From Streptomyces sp. SAI-135 (GTDB taxonomy: Bacteria > Actinomycetota > Actinomycetes > Streptomycetales > Streptomycetaceae): a DNA stretch of 64,000 bases. The DNA is taken from positions 4,650,001 through 4,714,000 of the forward strand of contig NZ_JARXYP010000002.1 in the NCBI RefSeq assembly GCF_029893805.1, read 5' to 3'. Shown in pieces: positions 51,658 through 60,738 of this stretch; position 1 is the first letter of the stretch, and each line of letters starts with the position of its first letter. The translations under genes and the position numbers were made by a program. The notes under the pieces were generated by a model that saw only the letters and a program-made list of their open reading frames with translations, had not been told where the DNA came from and made no database searches.

Positions 51658-51750
51658 ACGATGCAGGGCAGCCGTGCCCGTTCTGCCGCGACACTCCGGC
51701 ATGCATAGGTTTGGCAGCTTGTGTGGAGTACGTCTCGTCGTCAGGACGGA

Positions 51751-52467
51751 TCAGCGACGCCGACGAGTACGGCCGGTGCGGGCCGCCTTGGCGCGCTTGG
51801 CAGCGAAGCGCACACCGCCGGGGCTCTCTCCGACCTCGACCCTCACCACGGTGGACAGCGGATCGACCACGCCTTCACCCACATGCAGGATGGAGGTCCC
51901 CACCGCACCGAGCTTGCTCAGGGCCGTACCCGCGGCCTTGAGCTCCTCCTCCGCGGTGTCACCCTTGAGTGCCAGCATCTCGCCGTAGGGACGCAGCAGC
52001 GGAACGCCCCACGTCGCCAGCCGGTCCAGCGGGGCCACGGCTCGTGCCGTCACCACGTGCACGGGGGTCAGCTTGCCCATGACCTCCTCGGCACGGCCGC
52101 GCACGACCGTCACATGGTCCAGGCCCAGCAGTTCCACGACCTCCGTCAGGAACGTCGTACGCCTCAGCAGCGGTTCCAGCAGCGTGATCTTCAGGTCCTC
52201 ACGGACGAGAGCCAGGGGGATGCCGGGCAGACCGGCACCGGAGCCGACGTCGCACACCGTCACGCCCTCGGGAACGACCTCCGAGAGCACCGCGCAGTTC
52301 AGCAGATGCCGCTCCCACAGTCGGGGCACCTCCCGGGGACCGATGAGACCGCGCTGCACACCCGCCTCGGCGAGGAGCTCGGCATAGCGCACCGCGTCCT
52401 CGAAGCGATCGCCGAACACCTCACGCGCCTGCTCGGGCGCGGGGGGAAGCTCCGCTGCCTCCGTCAC
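51751..52467 (-). CDS. rsmG: 16S rRNA (guanine-N7) methyltransferase RsmG
   Basis: 238 residues from GTG 52467 (GGAAGG ten bases upstream). The SAM-binding motif is VCDVGSGAGLPGIPLALVRED, and the family motifs PREVPRLWERHLLNCA and VHVVTARAVAPLDRL are present. It methylates G527 of 16S rRNA, and its loss gives low-level streptomycin resistance. The C-terminus is a basic tail rich in Arg and Lys. Confidence 0.95.
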   Translation of the reverse strand: MTEAAELPPAPEQAREVFGDRFEDAVRYAELLAEAGVQRGLIGPREVPRLWERHLLNCAVLSEVVPEGVTVCDVGSGAGLPGIPLALVREDLKITLLEPLLRRTTFLTEVVELLGLDHVTVVRGRAEEVMGKLTPVHVVTARAVAPLDRLATWGVPLLRPYGEMLALKGDTAEEELKAAGTALSKLGAVGTSILHVGEGVVDPLSTVVRVEVGESPGGVRFAAKRAKAARTGRTRRRR

Positions 52468-52585
52468 GGGGAACCGTCCTTCCGTACCGCATCGGCGCAC
52501 CGGGCGCCGACCATCAGAACTATCAGGCTGACAAAGTTCGGCCCCGCCTGCTCTACAGACGGGGCCGGTGGAACGTACGGACCGA

Positions 52586-53098
52586 TCAGGCGGGAAGCAC
52601 GACGACGAAGCGCTGCGGCTCCTCGCCCTCGGACTCGCTGCGCAGTCCGGCGGCCTTGATCGCGTCGTGCACGACCTTGCGCTCGAACGGCGTCATCGGC
52701 TTGAGCTTCACGGACTCGCCGGTGCTCTTCACCTCGGCGGCGGCCTTGGCGCCCAGCTCGGAGAGCTCGGCACGCTTCTTGGCCCGGTACCCCCCGATGT
52801 CCAGCATCAGACGGCTGCGGTCCCCGGTCTCCCGGTGCACGGCCAGGCGGGTCAGCTCCTGCAGGGCTTCCAGCACCTCGCCGTCACGACCGACCAGCTT
52901 CTGCAGGTCGCGGCTGCCCGAGTCGCTGATGATCGAGACAGCGGCTCGGTCGGCCTCGACGTCCATGTCGATGTCGCCGTCGAGATCGGCGATGTCGAGC
53001 AGACCCTCGAGGTAGTCCGCCGCGATCTCACCCTCCTGCTCGAGGCGGGTCAGGGTGTCTGCACCCTCGGCAGCGGCGGAGGTGGTGCCTTCCGTCAC
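52586..53098 (-). CDS. jag: Jag/KhpB-like RNA-binding protein (KH and R3H domains)
   Basis: 170 residues. The KH-like part has DLQKLVGRDGEVLEALQELTRLAVHRETG, and the R3H domain contains RKVVHDAIKAAGL and EEPQRFVVVLP. An acidic N-terminus (EGLLDIADLDGDIDMDVEAD) precedes them. Jag/KhpB proteins bind RNA and are almost always encoded just after yidC, as here (15 bp gap). GTG 53098 has GAAGGAG upstream. Confidence 0.93.
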   Translation of the reverse strand: MTEGTTSAAAEGADTLTRLEQEGEIAADYLEGLLDIADLDGDIDMDVEADRAAVSIISDSGSRDLQKLVGRDGEVLEALQELTRLAVHRETGDRSRLMLDIGGYRAKKRAELSELGAKAAAEVKSTGESVKLKPMTPFERKVVHDAIKAAGLRSESEGEEPQRFVVVLPA

Positions 53099-53113
53099 GG
53101 GATGGACTCCTTC

Positions 53114-54397
53114 TTACTTCTTGGACGGGGACTTGGGCCGCTGCGGACCCTTGCGCTGTCCGGACTGGGCCTTGCTGCGGGTACCGCCGCCGGACTGCTT
53201 CTTGGCCGGAGCGGCGGGCTTGGCGTCCTCGGGCTCGTCGGACTTGGTCAGCGAGGTCGGCTCCGCCTGGCTGTCACCAACCGCCTTCGAGCCGGCCGAC
53301 GCCGCACCCGACTGCCGCTGGGACTTGCTCTGCCGCTTGGGCTGCTGACGCTTGGGAGCCGCCGCGCTCGCCGTCGAACCGTCCTCGGTCTGGACCGCGG
53401 CCTGGGACTCGCTCTGGATGACCGAACCGTCGGCCTGGGCGGCGAGGCCGGCCTTGTTCAGACCGTTGATGAACTTGCGCTCGAACTCGTTGCGGTCGCG
53501 GCCCTTGGCGACGATCGCCTTGATGATGGTGCGCTCGCTGCGCCTGCGGGCCTTGCCGTGAGTGGTGACGTGCTTGGTCAGGCGCTCCAGGTAGGCGGCC
53601 TGCGCCTTGGAACCCGGGGTCGGGTTGTTGCGGATGACGTACATCTGCTGGCCCATGGTCCACACGTTGGTGGTCAGCCAGTAGACGAGGACACCGACGG
53701 GGAAGTTGATGCCGAAGACGGCGAACATGACCGGGAAGACGTACATCAGCATCTTCTGCTGCTGCATGAACGGCGTCTTGACCGTGGTGTCGACGTTCTT
53801 CGTCATCAGCTGGCGCTGTGTGTAGAACTGCGACGCCGACATCAGGACGATCATGACCGCGGTGACGACGCGGACGTCGGTCAGCGAGGCTCCGAGCGCC
53901 TCGACCTTGCTCGAACCGTCCGTGAACTTCGCGGCAAGGGGCGCGCCGAAGATATGCGCCTTACGGGCGCTGGCCAGCAGCGACTCGTTGATGACACCGA
54001 TGGTGTCGCCCGTCGCGATGCCGTTGAGCACGTGATACAGGGCGAAGAAGAACGGCGACTGCGCCAGGATGGGAAGGCACGAGGAGAGCGGGTTGGTGCC
54101 CGTCTCCTTGTACAGCTTCATCATCTCTTCGGACTGACGCTGCTTGTCGTTCTTGTAGCGCTCCTGGATCTTCTTCATCTCGGGCTGGAGCGTCTGCATG
54201 GCCCGCGTCGCCTTGATCTGCTTCACGAAGAGCGGGATCAGGCAGATACGGATCAGGATCACGAGGGACACGATCGACAGGCCCCAGGCCCACCCGGTGT
54301 CGGGGCCGAAGATGGCGCCGTACACCTTGTGGAACTGGACGATGACCCAGGAGACGGGTGTCGTGATGAAGCTGAAAAGACTGGCAATCGTGTCCAC
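53114..54397 (-). CDS. yidC: Membrane protein insertase YidC
   Basis: 427 residues. The conserved core of five helices has TGWAWGLSIVSLVILIRICL, MQTLQPEMKKIQERYKND, NPLSSCLPILAQSPFFFALYHVL and FPVGVLVYWLTTNVWTMGQQ. The tail of about 130 residues is Lys/Arg/Gln/Ser-rich and probably binds ribosomes. YidC inserts membrane proteins alone or with Sec. Its GTG ribosome-binding site (AGGAG) lies in the last codons of yidD. Confidence 0.97.
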   Translation of the reverse strand: MDTIASLFSFITTPVSWVIVQFHKVYGAIFGPDTGWAWGLSIVSLVILIRICLIPLFVKQIKATRAMQTLQPEMKKIQERYKNDKQRQSEEMMKLYKETGTNPLSSCLPILAQSPFFFALYHVLNGIATGDTIGVINESLLASARKAHIFGAPLAAKFTDGSSKVEALGASLTDVRVVTAVMIVLMSASQFYTQRQLMTKNVDTTVKTPFMQQQKMLMYVFPVMFAVFGINFPVGVLVYWLTTNVWTMGQQMYVIRNNPTPGSKAQAAYLERLTKHVTTHGKARRRSERTIIKAIVAKGRDRNEFERKFINGLNKAGLAAQADGSVIQSESQAAVQTEDGSTASAAAPKRQQPKRQSKSQRQSGAASAGSKAVGDSQAEPTSLTKSDEPEDAKPAAPAKKQSGGGTRSKAQSGQRKGPQRPKSPSKK

Positions 54398-54400
54398 TAA

Positions 54401-54751
54401 TCATGCTCCTTGGGCATGGGACGGAGTCTCTGCGGCCGGGCTCGAAGGAGTTTGCCCCTCGGTGGCCGAGGCGGCGGAGGGCCCGCCCCTACGTGCACGC
54501 CAAGCGTTACGCAGCATTTCGTGCCACCGCGGACGCTTGCGCGGCGGGACATGGTCCACACCGCCCAGCGACCACGGATTGCACCGCAGGATGCGCCAGG
54601 CGGTGAGTGCCGTTCCCTTGATCGCACCGTGCCGGTCGATGGCCTGGTAGCCGTAGTGGGAGCACGACGGGTAGTACTTGCACACCGGCCCGAGCAGCGG
54701 GCTGATGGTCCACTGGTACAGCTTGATCAGCGCCAGCAGCGGGTACTTCAT
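54401..54751 (-). CDS. yidD: Membrane protein insertion efficiency factor YidD
   Basis: 116 residues. The YidD core is LIKLYQWTISPLLGPVCKYYPSCSHYGYQA with the three conserved Cys positions, then RILRCNPWSLGGVDHVP. It assists YidC. It overlaps rnpA by four bases upstream and is 3 bp from yidC downstream. The C-terminal 40 residues are Pro/Ala/Ser-rich and variable. Confidence 0.95.
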   Translation of the reverse strand: MKYPLLALIKLYQWTISPLLGPVCKYYPSCSHYGYQAIDRHGAIKGTALTAWRILRCNPWSLGGVDHVPPRKRPRWHEMLRNAWRARRGGPSAASATEGQTPSSPAAETPSHAQGA

Positions 54752-55119
54752 CGTGCGCCCCCTCCCAGCAGCCGCTGAACGGCGGCATCCAGGTCTCGGG
54801 CCAGTTGTTCATGATCGGCGTCACCCGCCTCGGGCAACGCTCGTACGACTACCAGGCTACCGGGGGGAAACAGGGCGACCCTGTCGCGCATCAGATGGCG
54901 AAGCCTGCGCTTCACCTTGTTGCGCACCACAGCGCCGCCCACGGCCTTGCTCACGACGAAACCCGCACGCGTCGGGGGAGCGCTCTCCCCAGGCGCGTGC
55001 GGGTCCGTGGCACCGCTACGAAAATGGACGACGAGGGACGGGCGTCCGGCCCGGCGCCCTCGTCGTACCGCGGTCGCGAAGTCCTCGCGCCGCCTCAGCC
55101 GGTTCTCGGTGGGCAGCAC
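54748..55119 (-). CDS. rnpA: Ribonuclease P protein component
   Basis: 123 residues. It starts MLPTENRLRRREDFATAVRRG, and the RNR motif is GGAVVRNKVKRRLRHLMRD at about 68-86. It is the protein cofactor of RNase P, which matures tRNA 5' ends. It follows rpmH by 21 bp in the usual rpmH-rnpA-yidD-yidC-jag-rsmG order. Confidence 0.96.
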   Translation of the reverse strand: MLPTENRLRRREDFATAVRRGRRAGRPSLVVHFRSGATDPHAPGESAPPTRAGFVVSKAVGGAVVRNKVKRRLRHLMRDRVALFPPGSLVVVRALPEAGDADHEQLARDLDAAVQRLLGGGAR

Positions 55120-55140
55120 GACGGCATGACCTGACCGGGA

Positions 55141-55278
55141 TCAGGCGGACAGGCTGGCGCGACCCTTGCTGCGGCGGTTCGCCAGAATCGCGCGGCCGGC
55201 ACGGGTACGCATCCGCAGACGGAAGCCGTGGGTCTTGGCGCGACGACGGTTGTTCGGCTGGAAGGTGCGCTTGCTCAC
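55141..55278 (-). CDS. rpmH: 50S ribosomal protein L34
   Basis: A 45-residue protein read from the sequence on the minus strand. It starts at GTG 55278 with MSKRTFQPNNRRRAKTHGF and continues RLRMRTRAGRAILANRR to a stop at 55141. This is the canonical basic L34. It is the first gene of the rnpA-yidC cluster and divergent from dnaA. Confidence 0.97.
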   Translation of the reverse strand: MSKRTFQPNNRRRAKTHGFRLRMRTRAGRAILANRRSKGRASLSA

Positions 55279-55445
55279 TCGGGGGCTCCAGAAATCAATC
55301 GGTGGTGGCGGGTGCCGTCCTGGCTGTCACCGTGCGCCCACGAGTAGCTCGCAGTTACGCCCGTGTGCACCGCTTCCCGATCACCTGACGCGATCTGTGC
55401 CCATCGGAGGCAGGCGGCAGCAGCCATCGACAACTCGACCTGGTT

Positions 55446-55475
55446 ACGGTACGCGCGGCTACGCCATCCGGTCAA
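55446..55475 (-). promoter_or_regulatory. Probable rpmH promoter
   Basis: On the minus strand, -35 TTGACC (55475-55470) and -10 TACCGT (55451-55446) are separated by 18 bases. Confidence 0.65.
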
Positions 55476-55496
55476 ACCAGTGGTCACCGGGAGACA

Positions 55497-55517
55497 CTAT
55501 CCACAGGCTGGGGACAA
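55497..55517. promoter_or_regulatory. Two DnaA boxes upstream of the dnaA promoter
   Basis: CTATCCACA at 55497-55505 and, in the opposite direction, TGGGGACAA at 55509-55517. They end five bases before the dnaA -35, suggesting autoregulation. Confidence 0.7.
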
Positions 55518-55521
55518 CAAC

Positions 55522-55551
55522 TTGAACCGCACCCGTCGCCCTGACTACCGT
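55522..55551 (+). promoter_or_regulatory. Probable dnaA promoter
   Basis: -35 TTGAAC (55522-55527), 18-base spacer, -10 TACCGT (55546-55551), the same -10 as the divergent rpmH promoter. Confidence 0.65.
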
Positions 55552-55662
55552 GGCTGAACTCCGATTCGTTCCCTTGACCCCCTGTGTTTCGGCTCCACCC
55601 CATTTGAATCCCGACTCGTCCCACAACCACACGTTCGTGGGACCCGTGAGAGAGCGTGCCCT

Positions 55663-57672
55663 GTGGCTGACGTACCTGCCGATCTTGCCGCAGTGTGGCC
55701 ACGCGTACTCGAGCAACTCCTCGGTGAGGGCCGCGTCCAGGGTGTGGAGGCGAAGGACGAGCACTGGATCCGCCGCTGCCAGCCGCTCGCGCTGGTCGCC
55801 GACACCGCCCTGCTCGCCGTACCGAACGAATTTGCGAAAGGCGTACTGGAGGGCCGACTGGCCCCGGCCGTCAGTGAGACGCTGAGCCGCGAGTGCGGCC
55901 GCCCGATCCGCATCGCGATCACCGTCGACGACTCCGCGGGCGATCCCCCGGCACCGCCCGCGCCTCCGTCCCCCCGGCCCCAGCCGCGCTACGAGGAGCC
56001 GGAGCTCCCCTCCGGTCAGTACGACAACCAGTACGAGGGCTACGGCCGCCACCGCGCCGACGACCCCCGCCCGGGCCGCGGCGATCAGCGCCCGGGAGGC
56101 CAGGGCGAGCACTCGCCGCGTCCGGACCAGCTCCCGACCGCGCGCCCCGCGTACCCCTCGGAGTACCAGCGCCCCGAACCCGGCGCCTGGCCGCGCCCCG
56201 CGCAGGACGAGTACGGCTGGCAGCAGCAGCGGCTCGGCTTCCCCGAACGCGACCCCTACGCGTCGCCGTCCCAGGAGCCGTACCCGCAGGAGTCCTACAA
56301 CCAGGAGTCCTACAACCAGGAGCCGTATCAGCAGGAGTCGTACCCGAAGGACTCGTACGGCCCCCCGTCGCAGGACTACCGCCCGCAGCCGATGGAGCGC
56401 TCGTCCTACGACGGCCCGCGCTCCGACTACGACCAGCGGCCGGACTACGACAAACGGTCCGACTACGACAAGCCGCGGTCCGACTACGACCAGCGCGACG
56501 GCCGCCGGGACCTGCCCGACCCCCCGCCCGGCTCCGGGCATGTGCACCGGGGCGGCCCGGTCGGCTCCAACCTGCCCACCACTGGCGCCCCCGGCCCGCT
56601 GGCCGCGCAGCCCGCGCCGGCGACCGGACCCGGTGAGCCCACCGCGCGGCTGAACCCGAAGTACCTCTTCGACACGTTCGTCATCGGCGCCTCCAACCGC
56701 TTCGCGCACGCGGCCGCGGTGGCGGTCGCCGAGGCTCCGGCCAAGGCCTACAACCCCCTGTTCATCTACGGGGAGTCGGGGCTCGGCAAGACACACCTGC
56801 TGCACGCGATCGGGCACTACGCGCGCAGCCTGTACCCCGGCACGCGCGTGCGGTACGTGAGCTCGGAGGAGTTCACCAACGAGTTCATCAACTCCATCCG
56901 CGACGGCAAGGGCGACAGCTTCCGCAAGCGCTACCGCGAGATGGACATCCTGCTCGTCGACGACATCCAGTTCCTCGCGGACAAGGAGTCGACGCAGGAG
57001 GAGTTCTTCCACACATTCAACACCCTGCACAACGCCAACAAGCAGATCGTGCTCTCCAGCGACCGGCCGCCCAAGCAGCTGGTGACCCTGGAGGACCGGC
57101 TGCGGAACCGTTTCGAGTGGGGTCTGATCACCGACGTCCAGCCCCCCGAGCTGGAGACCCGGATCGCGATCCTGCGCAAGAAGGCGGTCCAGGAGCAGCT
57201 CAACGCCCCGCCGGAGGTCCTGGAGTTCATCGCCTCCCGCATCTCGCGCAACATCCGCGAGCTGGAGGGCGCGCTGATCCGGGTCACGGCGTTCGCGTCG
57301 CTCAACCGGCAGCCGGTGGACCTGGGCCTGACGGAGATCGTGCTGAAGGACCTGATCCCCGGCGGCGAGGACTCGGCGCCCGAGATCACCTCGACGGCCA
57401 TCATGAGCGCCACCGCCGACTACTTCGGCCTGACCGTCGAGGACCTGTGCGGCACCTCGCGGGGCCGTGCGCTCGTCACGGCCCGCCAGATCGCCATGTA
57501 CCTGTGCCGCGAGCTCACCGACCTCTCGCTGCCGAAGATCGGCGCGCTGTTCGGCGGCCGCGACCACACGACCGTGATGCACGCGGACCGCAAGATCCGC
57601 AATCTGATGGCCGAGCGCCGCTCCATCTACAACCAGGTGACCGAGCTGACGAACCGCATCAAGAACGGCTGA
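55663..57672 (+). CDS. dnaA: Chromosomal replication initiator DnaA
   Basis: 669 residues. Domain I (1-about 90) starts ADVPADLAAVWPRVLEQLL. Domain II (about 95-325) is a very long disordered linker rich in Pro, Tyr, Gln, Asp and Arg, with short repeats. Domain III has Walker A YGESGLGKTHLLHAIG (about 368-382), Walker B DILLVDDIQFLADKE and box VII-type arginine sequences. Domain IV contains the DnaA-box-binding GRDHTTVMHADRKI (about 632-645). DnaA opens oriC, which lies directly downstream. Streptomyces DnaA proteins are unusually long because of domain II. A GTG start is used. Confidence 0.98.
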   Translation: MADVPADLAAVWPRVLEQLLGEGRVQGVEAKDEHWIRRCQPLALVADTALLAVPNEFAKGVLEGRLAPAVSETLSRECGRPIRIAITVDDSAGDPPAPPAPPSPRPQPRYEEPELPSGQYDNQYEGYGRHRADDPRPGRGDQRPGGQGEHSPRPDQLPTARPAYPSEYQRPEPGAWPRPAQDEYGWQQQRLGFPERDPYASPSQEPYPQESYNQESYNQEPYQQESYPKDSYGPPSQDYRPQPMERSSYDGPRSDYDQRPDYDKRSDYDKPRSDYDQRDGRRDLPDPPPGSGHVHRGGPVGSNLPTTGAPGPLAAQPAPATGPGEPTARLNPKYLFDTFVIGASNRFAHAAAVAVAEAPAKAYNPLFIYGESGLGKTHLLHAIGHYARSLYPGTRVRYVSSEEFTNEFINSIRDGKGDSFRKRYREMDILLVDDIQFLADKESTQEEFFHTFNTLHNANKQIVLSSDRPPKQLVTLEDRLRNRFEWGLITDVQPPELETRIAILRKKAVQEQLNAPPEVLEFIASRISRNIRELEGALIRVTAFASLNRQPVDLGLTEIVLKDLIPGGEDSAPEITSTAIMSATADYFGLTVEDLCGTSRGRALVTARQIAMYLCRELTDLSLPKIGALFGGRDHTTVMHADRKIRNLMAERRSIYNQVTELTNRIKNG

Positions 57673-58541
57673 GAGCACCGCAGTCACGGCGTCCAGGGCG
57701 CCCTGGGGACGAGGTCCCGGGGCGCCCTTCGTCATTCCCCGGGTCACGACACCGTTGCCCGGTGTTCGATTCTCCGCCGGGTTACGGCCTCCCTCCACAG
57801 ATCCGGGCACTTTTTCCCGTCCACATCCTGGGGACTGCGAAGTTGTCCAGATCGCGGTCCACAGGGTCCCCGTCGTAAAGCCATCGGGCCAGGTCAGGTG
57901 GCTGTGGATTCGTGGACGACCGATCTCCACAGACTGTGGACAGCGAAAAGATCCACAGGCTGTGCACCGAGTTGTCCACCGACTGCCCACAGGCCGGGGC
58001 CGGTTGTCCCCAGCGATCAGCGGCTTCTCCACATGCCTGTCCACTGTTCGGCAACGCGACGCGCCTGATCACCGGGGCGAGTGAAAGGCGTCACACGAAG
58101 GTGCCGGGTTGGGCTGTGGGAAAGGTGGGTAAAGCTGGGGACGGCGCTGGGGAGAAGTCGCCTCAGGCTGTGCACGGAGTGTGCAGAACTTTCTGTTCTC
58201 CACAGATACGCCTGGTTGTCCACCGGTGTCGCCCACAGGGCCCGTGGACAAAATTCCTGCTCTGAGCTGGGAAAACAGGGTTATCCACGGTATCCACAGC
58301 CCCTACTACTACTCCCAACTAGAGAGAGCTGGGAATCCGTTTCGAAGGGGGCCCTGTGCACAACTCGCTGTCCGGCGCCCGACTGCCCCTCGTCACGACT
58401 TGACCCCGAGAGGCACCTACTGTCAGTGGGGTGCGTCAGACTGTTCCCCGGTGTCCTTCCCGTCACAGGGGCCGATGACGCCGACAAGACGACGAAGCCA
58501 GGCAGGCCGAGCAGCGCCGGCAACAGCAGGAGGCGGCAACA
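57673..58541. other. Chromosomal replication origin oriC
   Basis: This 869-bp gap between dnaA and dnaN has no gene and carries about 20 DnaA boxes matching YYNTCCACA or its complement. Clear ones are at 57791, 57817, 57855, 57903, 57923, 57935, 57949, 57972, 58025, 58196, 58216, 58243, 58281 and 58290 (start positions). Weaker ones are near 57843, 57983, 58004, 58037, 58115 and 58229. They fall into a left group (57790-58045) and a right group (58196-58298) separated by about 150 bp, the known Streptomyces layout. The short stretch around 58305-58335 is the least GC-rich. Confidence 0.95.
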
Positions 58542-59672
58542 GTGAAGATCCGGGTGGAACGCGACGTACTCGCGGAGGCAGTGGCCTGGGCGGCTCGCAG
58601 CCTCCCGGCCCGTCCGCCGGCGCCTGTCCTCGCCGGCCTTCTGCTGAAGGCCGAGGAAGGCCAGCTGAGCCTGTCCAGCTTCGACTACGAGGTCTCCGCG
58701 CGGGTCTCGGTGGAGGCCGAGGTCGAGGAGGAGGGCACGGTCCTCGTCTCCGGCCGCCTGCTCGCCGACATCTGCCGCGCCCTGCCCAACCGTCCGGTGG
58801 AGATTTCCACAGACGGTGTACGGGCGACCGTGGTCTGCGGCTCCTCGCGGTTCACACTCCACACCCTGCCTGTGGAGGAGTACCCGGCGCTGCCGCAGAT
58901 GCCGAGCGCGACCGGCACCGTCCCCGGTGAGGTCTTCGCCTCCGCCGCCTCCCAGGTGGCCATCGCCGCGGGCCGCGACGACACGCTCCCCGTGCTGACC
59001 GGTGTGCGTATCGAGATCGAGGGCGACACCGTCACGCTCGCGTCCACCGACCGCTACCGCTTCGCGGTCCGTGAGTTCCTGTGGAAGCCGGAGAACCCCG
59101 AGGCGTCCGCGGTGGCCCTGGTGCCCGCCAAGACGCTCCTGGACACCGCCAAGGCGCTCACGAGCGGCGACAGCGTCATCCTGGCGCTCTCCGGCTCCGG
59201 GGCGGGCGAGGGCCTGATCGGTTTCGAGGGCGCGGGCCGCCGTACGACCACGCGACTGCTCGAAGGCGACCTGCCGAAGTACCGCACGCTGTTCCCGACG
59301 GAGTTCAACTCCGTCGCCGTGATCGAGACGGCCCCCTTCGTGGAGGCCGTCAAGCGCGTGGCCCTGGTCGCCGAGCGCAACACCCCGGTGCGGCTCAGCT
59401 TCGAGCAGGGCGTGCTGATCCTGGAGGCCGGCTCCAGCGACGACGCACAGGCTGTGGAAAGGGTCGACGCCCAGCTGGAGGGCGACGACATCTCGATCGC
59501 CTTCAACCCGACCTTCCTGCTGGACGGCCTGAGCGCCATCGACTCCCCGGTGGCGCAGCTCTCCTTCACGACGTCCACCAAGCCGGCGCTGCTGAGCGGC
59601 AAGCCGGCCCTGGACGCCGAGGCGGACGAGGCCTACAAGTACCTGATCATGCCGGTGCGGCTCAGCGGCTGA
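58542..59672 (+). CDS. dnaN: DNA polymerase III beta sliding clamp
   Basis: 376 residues with three clamp repeats. It starts MKIRVERDVLAEAVAWAARSL, and the middle is GRDDTLPVLTGVRIEIEG and STDRYRFAVREFLW. The C-terminus EAYKYLIMPVRLSG ends as in other beta clamps (MPVRL). It forms the ring that tethers polymerase to DNA. A GTG start with AGGAGG upstream, at the right edge of oriC. Confidence 0.98.
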   Translation: MKIRVERDVLAEAVAWAARSLPARPPAPVLAGLLLKAEEGQLSLSSFDYEVSARVSVEAEVEEEGTVLVSGRLLADICRALPNRPVEISTDGVRATVVCGSSRFTLHTLPVEEYPALPQMPSATGTVPGEVFASAASQVAIAAGRDDTLPVLTGVRIEIEGDTVTLASTDRYRFAVREFLWKPENPEASAVALVPAKTLLDTAKALTSGDSVILALSGSGAGEGLIGFEGAGRRTTTRLLEGDLPKYRTLFPTEFNSVAVIETAPFVEAVKRVALVAERNTPVRLSFEQGVLILEAGSSDDAQAVERVDAQLEGDDISIAFNPTFLLDGLSAIDSPVAQLSFTTSTKPALLSGKPALDAEADEAYKYLIMPVRLSG

Positions 59673-59810
59673 GCGGCCGTCGTCGGAAAGCCCCAGGTGA
59701 GGGCATACGTTTGAGCGCGTATGCCCACAGGTGTGCGTGAGCGTCCGGGTTTAGGCTCGTACGTGGGTACGAAGGTGCCCCACACGCCACAGCAACCTAA
59801 GGAACAACTG

Positions 59811-60686
59811 ATGGAGCTCGGTCTCGTCGGCCTCGGCAAGATGGGCGGCAACATGCGCGAGCGGATCCGCCGCGCAGGCCACACCGTGATCGGATACGAC
59901 CGCAACCCGGACCTCGCCGATGTCCACAGCCTCAAGGAGCTTGTGGACGCGTTGCAGGGTCCGCGGGTCGTGTGGGTGATGGTCCCGGCCGGTGCGCCGA
60001 CCCAGGCGACCATCGACGAGCTGGCCGAGCTCCTGGAGCCCGGTGACGTCGTGGTGGACGGCGGGAACTCCCGTTGGACGGACGACGAGAAGCACGCCGG
60101 GGAACTGGCCGCCAAGGGCATCGGCTTCGTCGACTGCGGAGTCTCCGGCGGCGTGTGGGGCCTGGAGAACGGCTACGCGCTGATGTACGGCGGCGACGCG
60201 GAGAACGTCGCCAAGGTGCAGCCGGTCTTCGACGCCCTCAAGCCCGAGGGCGACGCCGGATCGGTGCACGCGGGCAAGGTCGGCGCGGGCCACTTCGCGA
60301 AGATGGTCCACAACGGCATCGAGTACGCGATGATGCAGGCCTACGCCGAGGGCTGGGAGCTCCTGGAGAAGGTCGACTCGGTGACCGACGTCCGGGAGGT
60401 CTTCCGCTCCTGGCAGGAGGGCACCGTGATCCGTTCCTGGCTGCTCGACCTCGCGGTCAACGCCCTCGACGAGGACGAGCACCTCGACAAGCTGCGCGGT
60501 TTCGCACAGGACTCCGGCGAGGGCCGGTGGACCGTGGAGGCCGCCATCGACCACGCGGTGCCGCTGCCGGCGATCACCGCGTCCCTGTTCGCGCGGTTCT
60601 CGTCCCGTCAGGACGACTCGCCGCAGATGAAGATGATCGCGGCGCTGCGCAACCAGTTCGGCGGCCACGCGGTCGAGACGAAGTAA
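59811..60686 (+). CDS. gnd: 6-Phosphogluconate dehydrogenase, NAD-type (YqeC/GndA-like)
   Basis: 291 residues from ATG 59811 (AAGGAA upstream); the 30-codon upstream extension is rejected. The Rossmann motif is MELGLVGLGKMGGNM. The substrate-binding DGGNSRWTDDEKHA and GVSGGVWGLENGYALMYGG, and the catalytic Lys in GAGHFAKMVHNGIEYAMMQ, identify a short-form decarboxylating 6-phosphogluconate dehydrogenase. It produces ribulose-5-phosphate, NADH or NADPH and CO2. It is conserved between dnaN and recF in Streptomyces, which is otherwise an unusual place for a pentose-phosphate enzyme. Confidence 0.93.
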   Translation: MELGLVGLGKMGGNMRERIRRAGHTVIGYDRNPDLADVHSLKELVDALQGPRVVWVMVPAGAPTQATIDELAELLEPGDVVVDGGNSRWTDDEKHAGELAAKGIGFVDCGVSGGVWGLENGYALMYGGDAENVAKVQPVFDALKPEGDAGSVHAGKVGAGHFAKMVHNGIEYAMMQAYAEGWELLEKVDSVTDVREVFRSWQEGTVIRSWLLDLAVNALDEDEHLDKLRGFAQDSGEGRWTVEAAIDHAVPLPAITASLFARFSSRQDDSPQMKMIAALRNQFGGHAVETK

Positions 60687-60738
60687 TCCACAGGGCTGTT
60701 CACACAGTCCACAACCTGGGGGAGGTCGGCGACCGACC

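Larger units (their letters stand above)
55279..55662. other. Divergent rpmH/dnaA control region
   Basis: No gene lies in these 384 bp. They hold promoters facing both ways and two DnaA boxes, listed separately. The dnaA leader is about 105 bases from its predicted start site. Confidence 0.7.

Noticed and set aside
55459..58044. 861-codon minus-strand frame opposite dnaA and crossing into oriC
   Set aside because: It is antisense to an unambiguous dnaA and has no recognisable domain.
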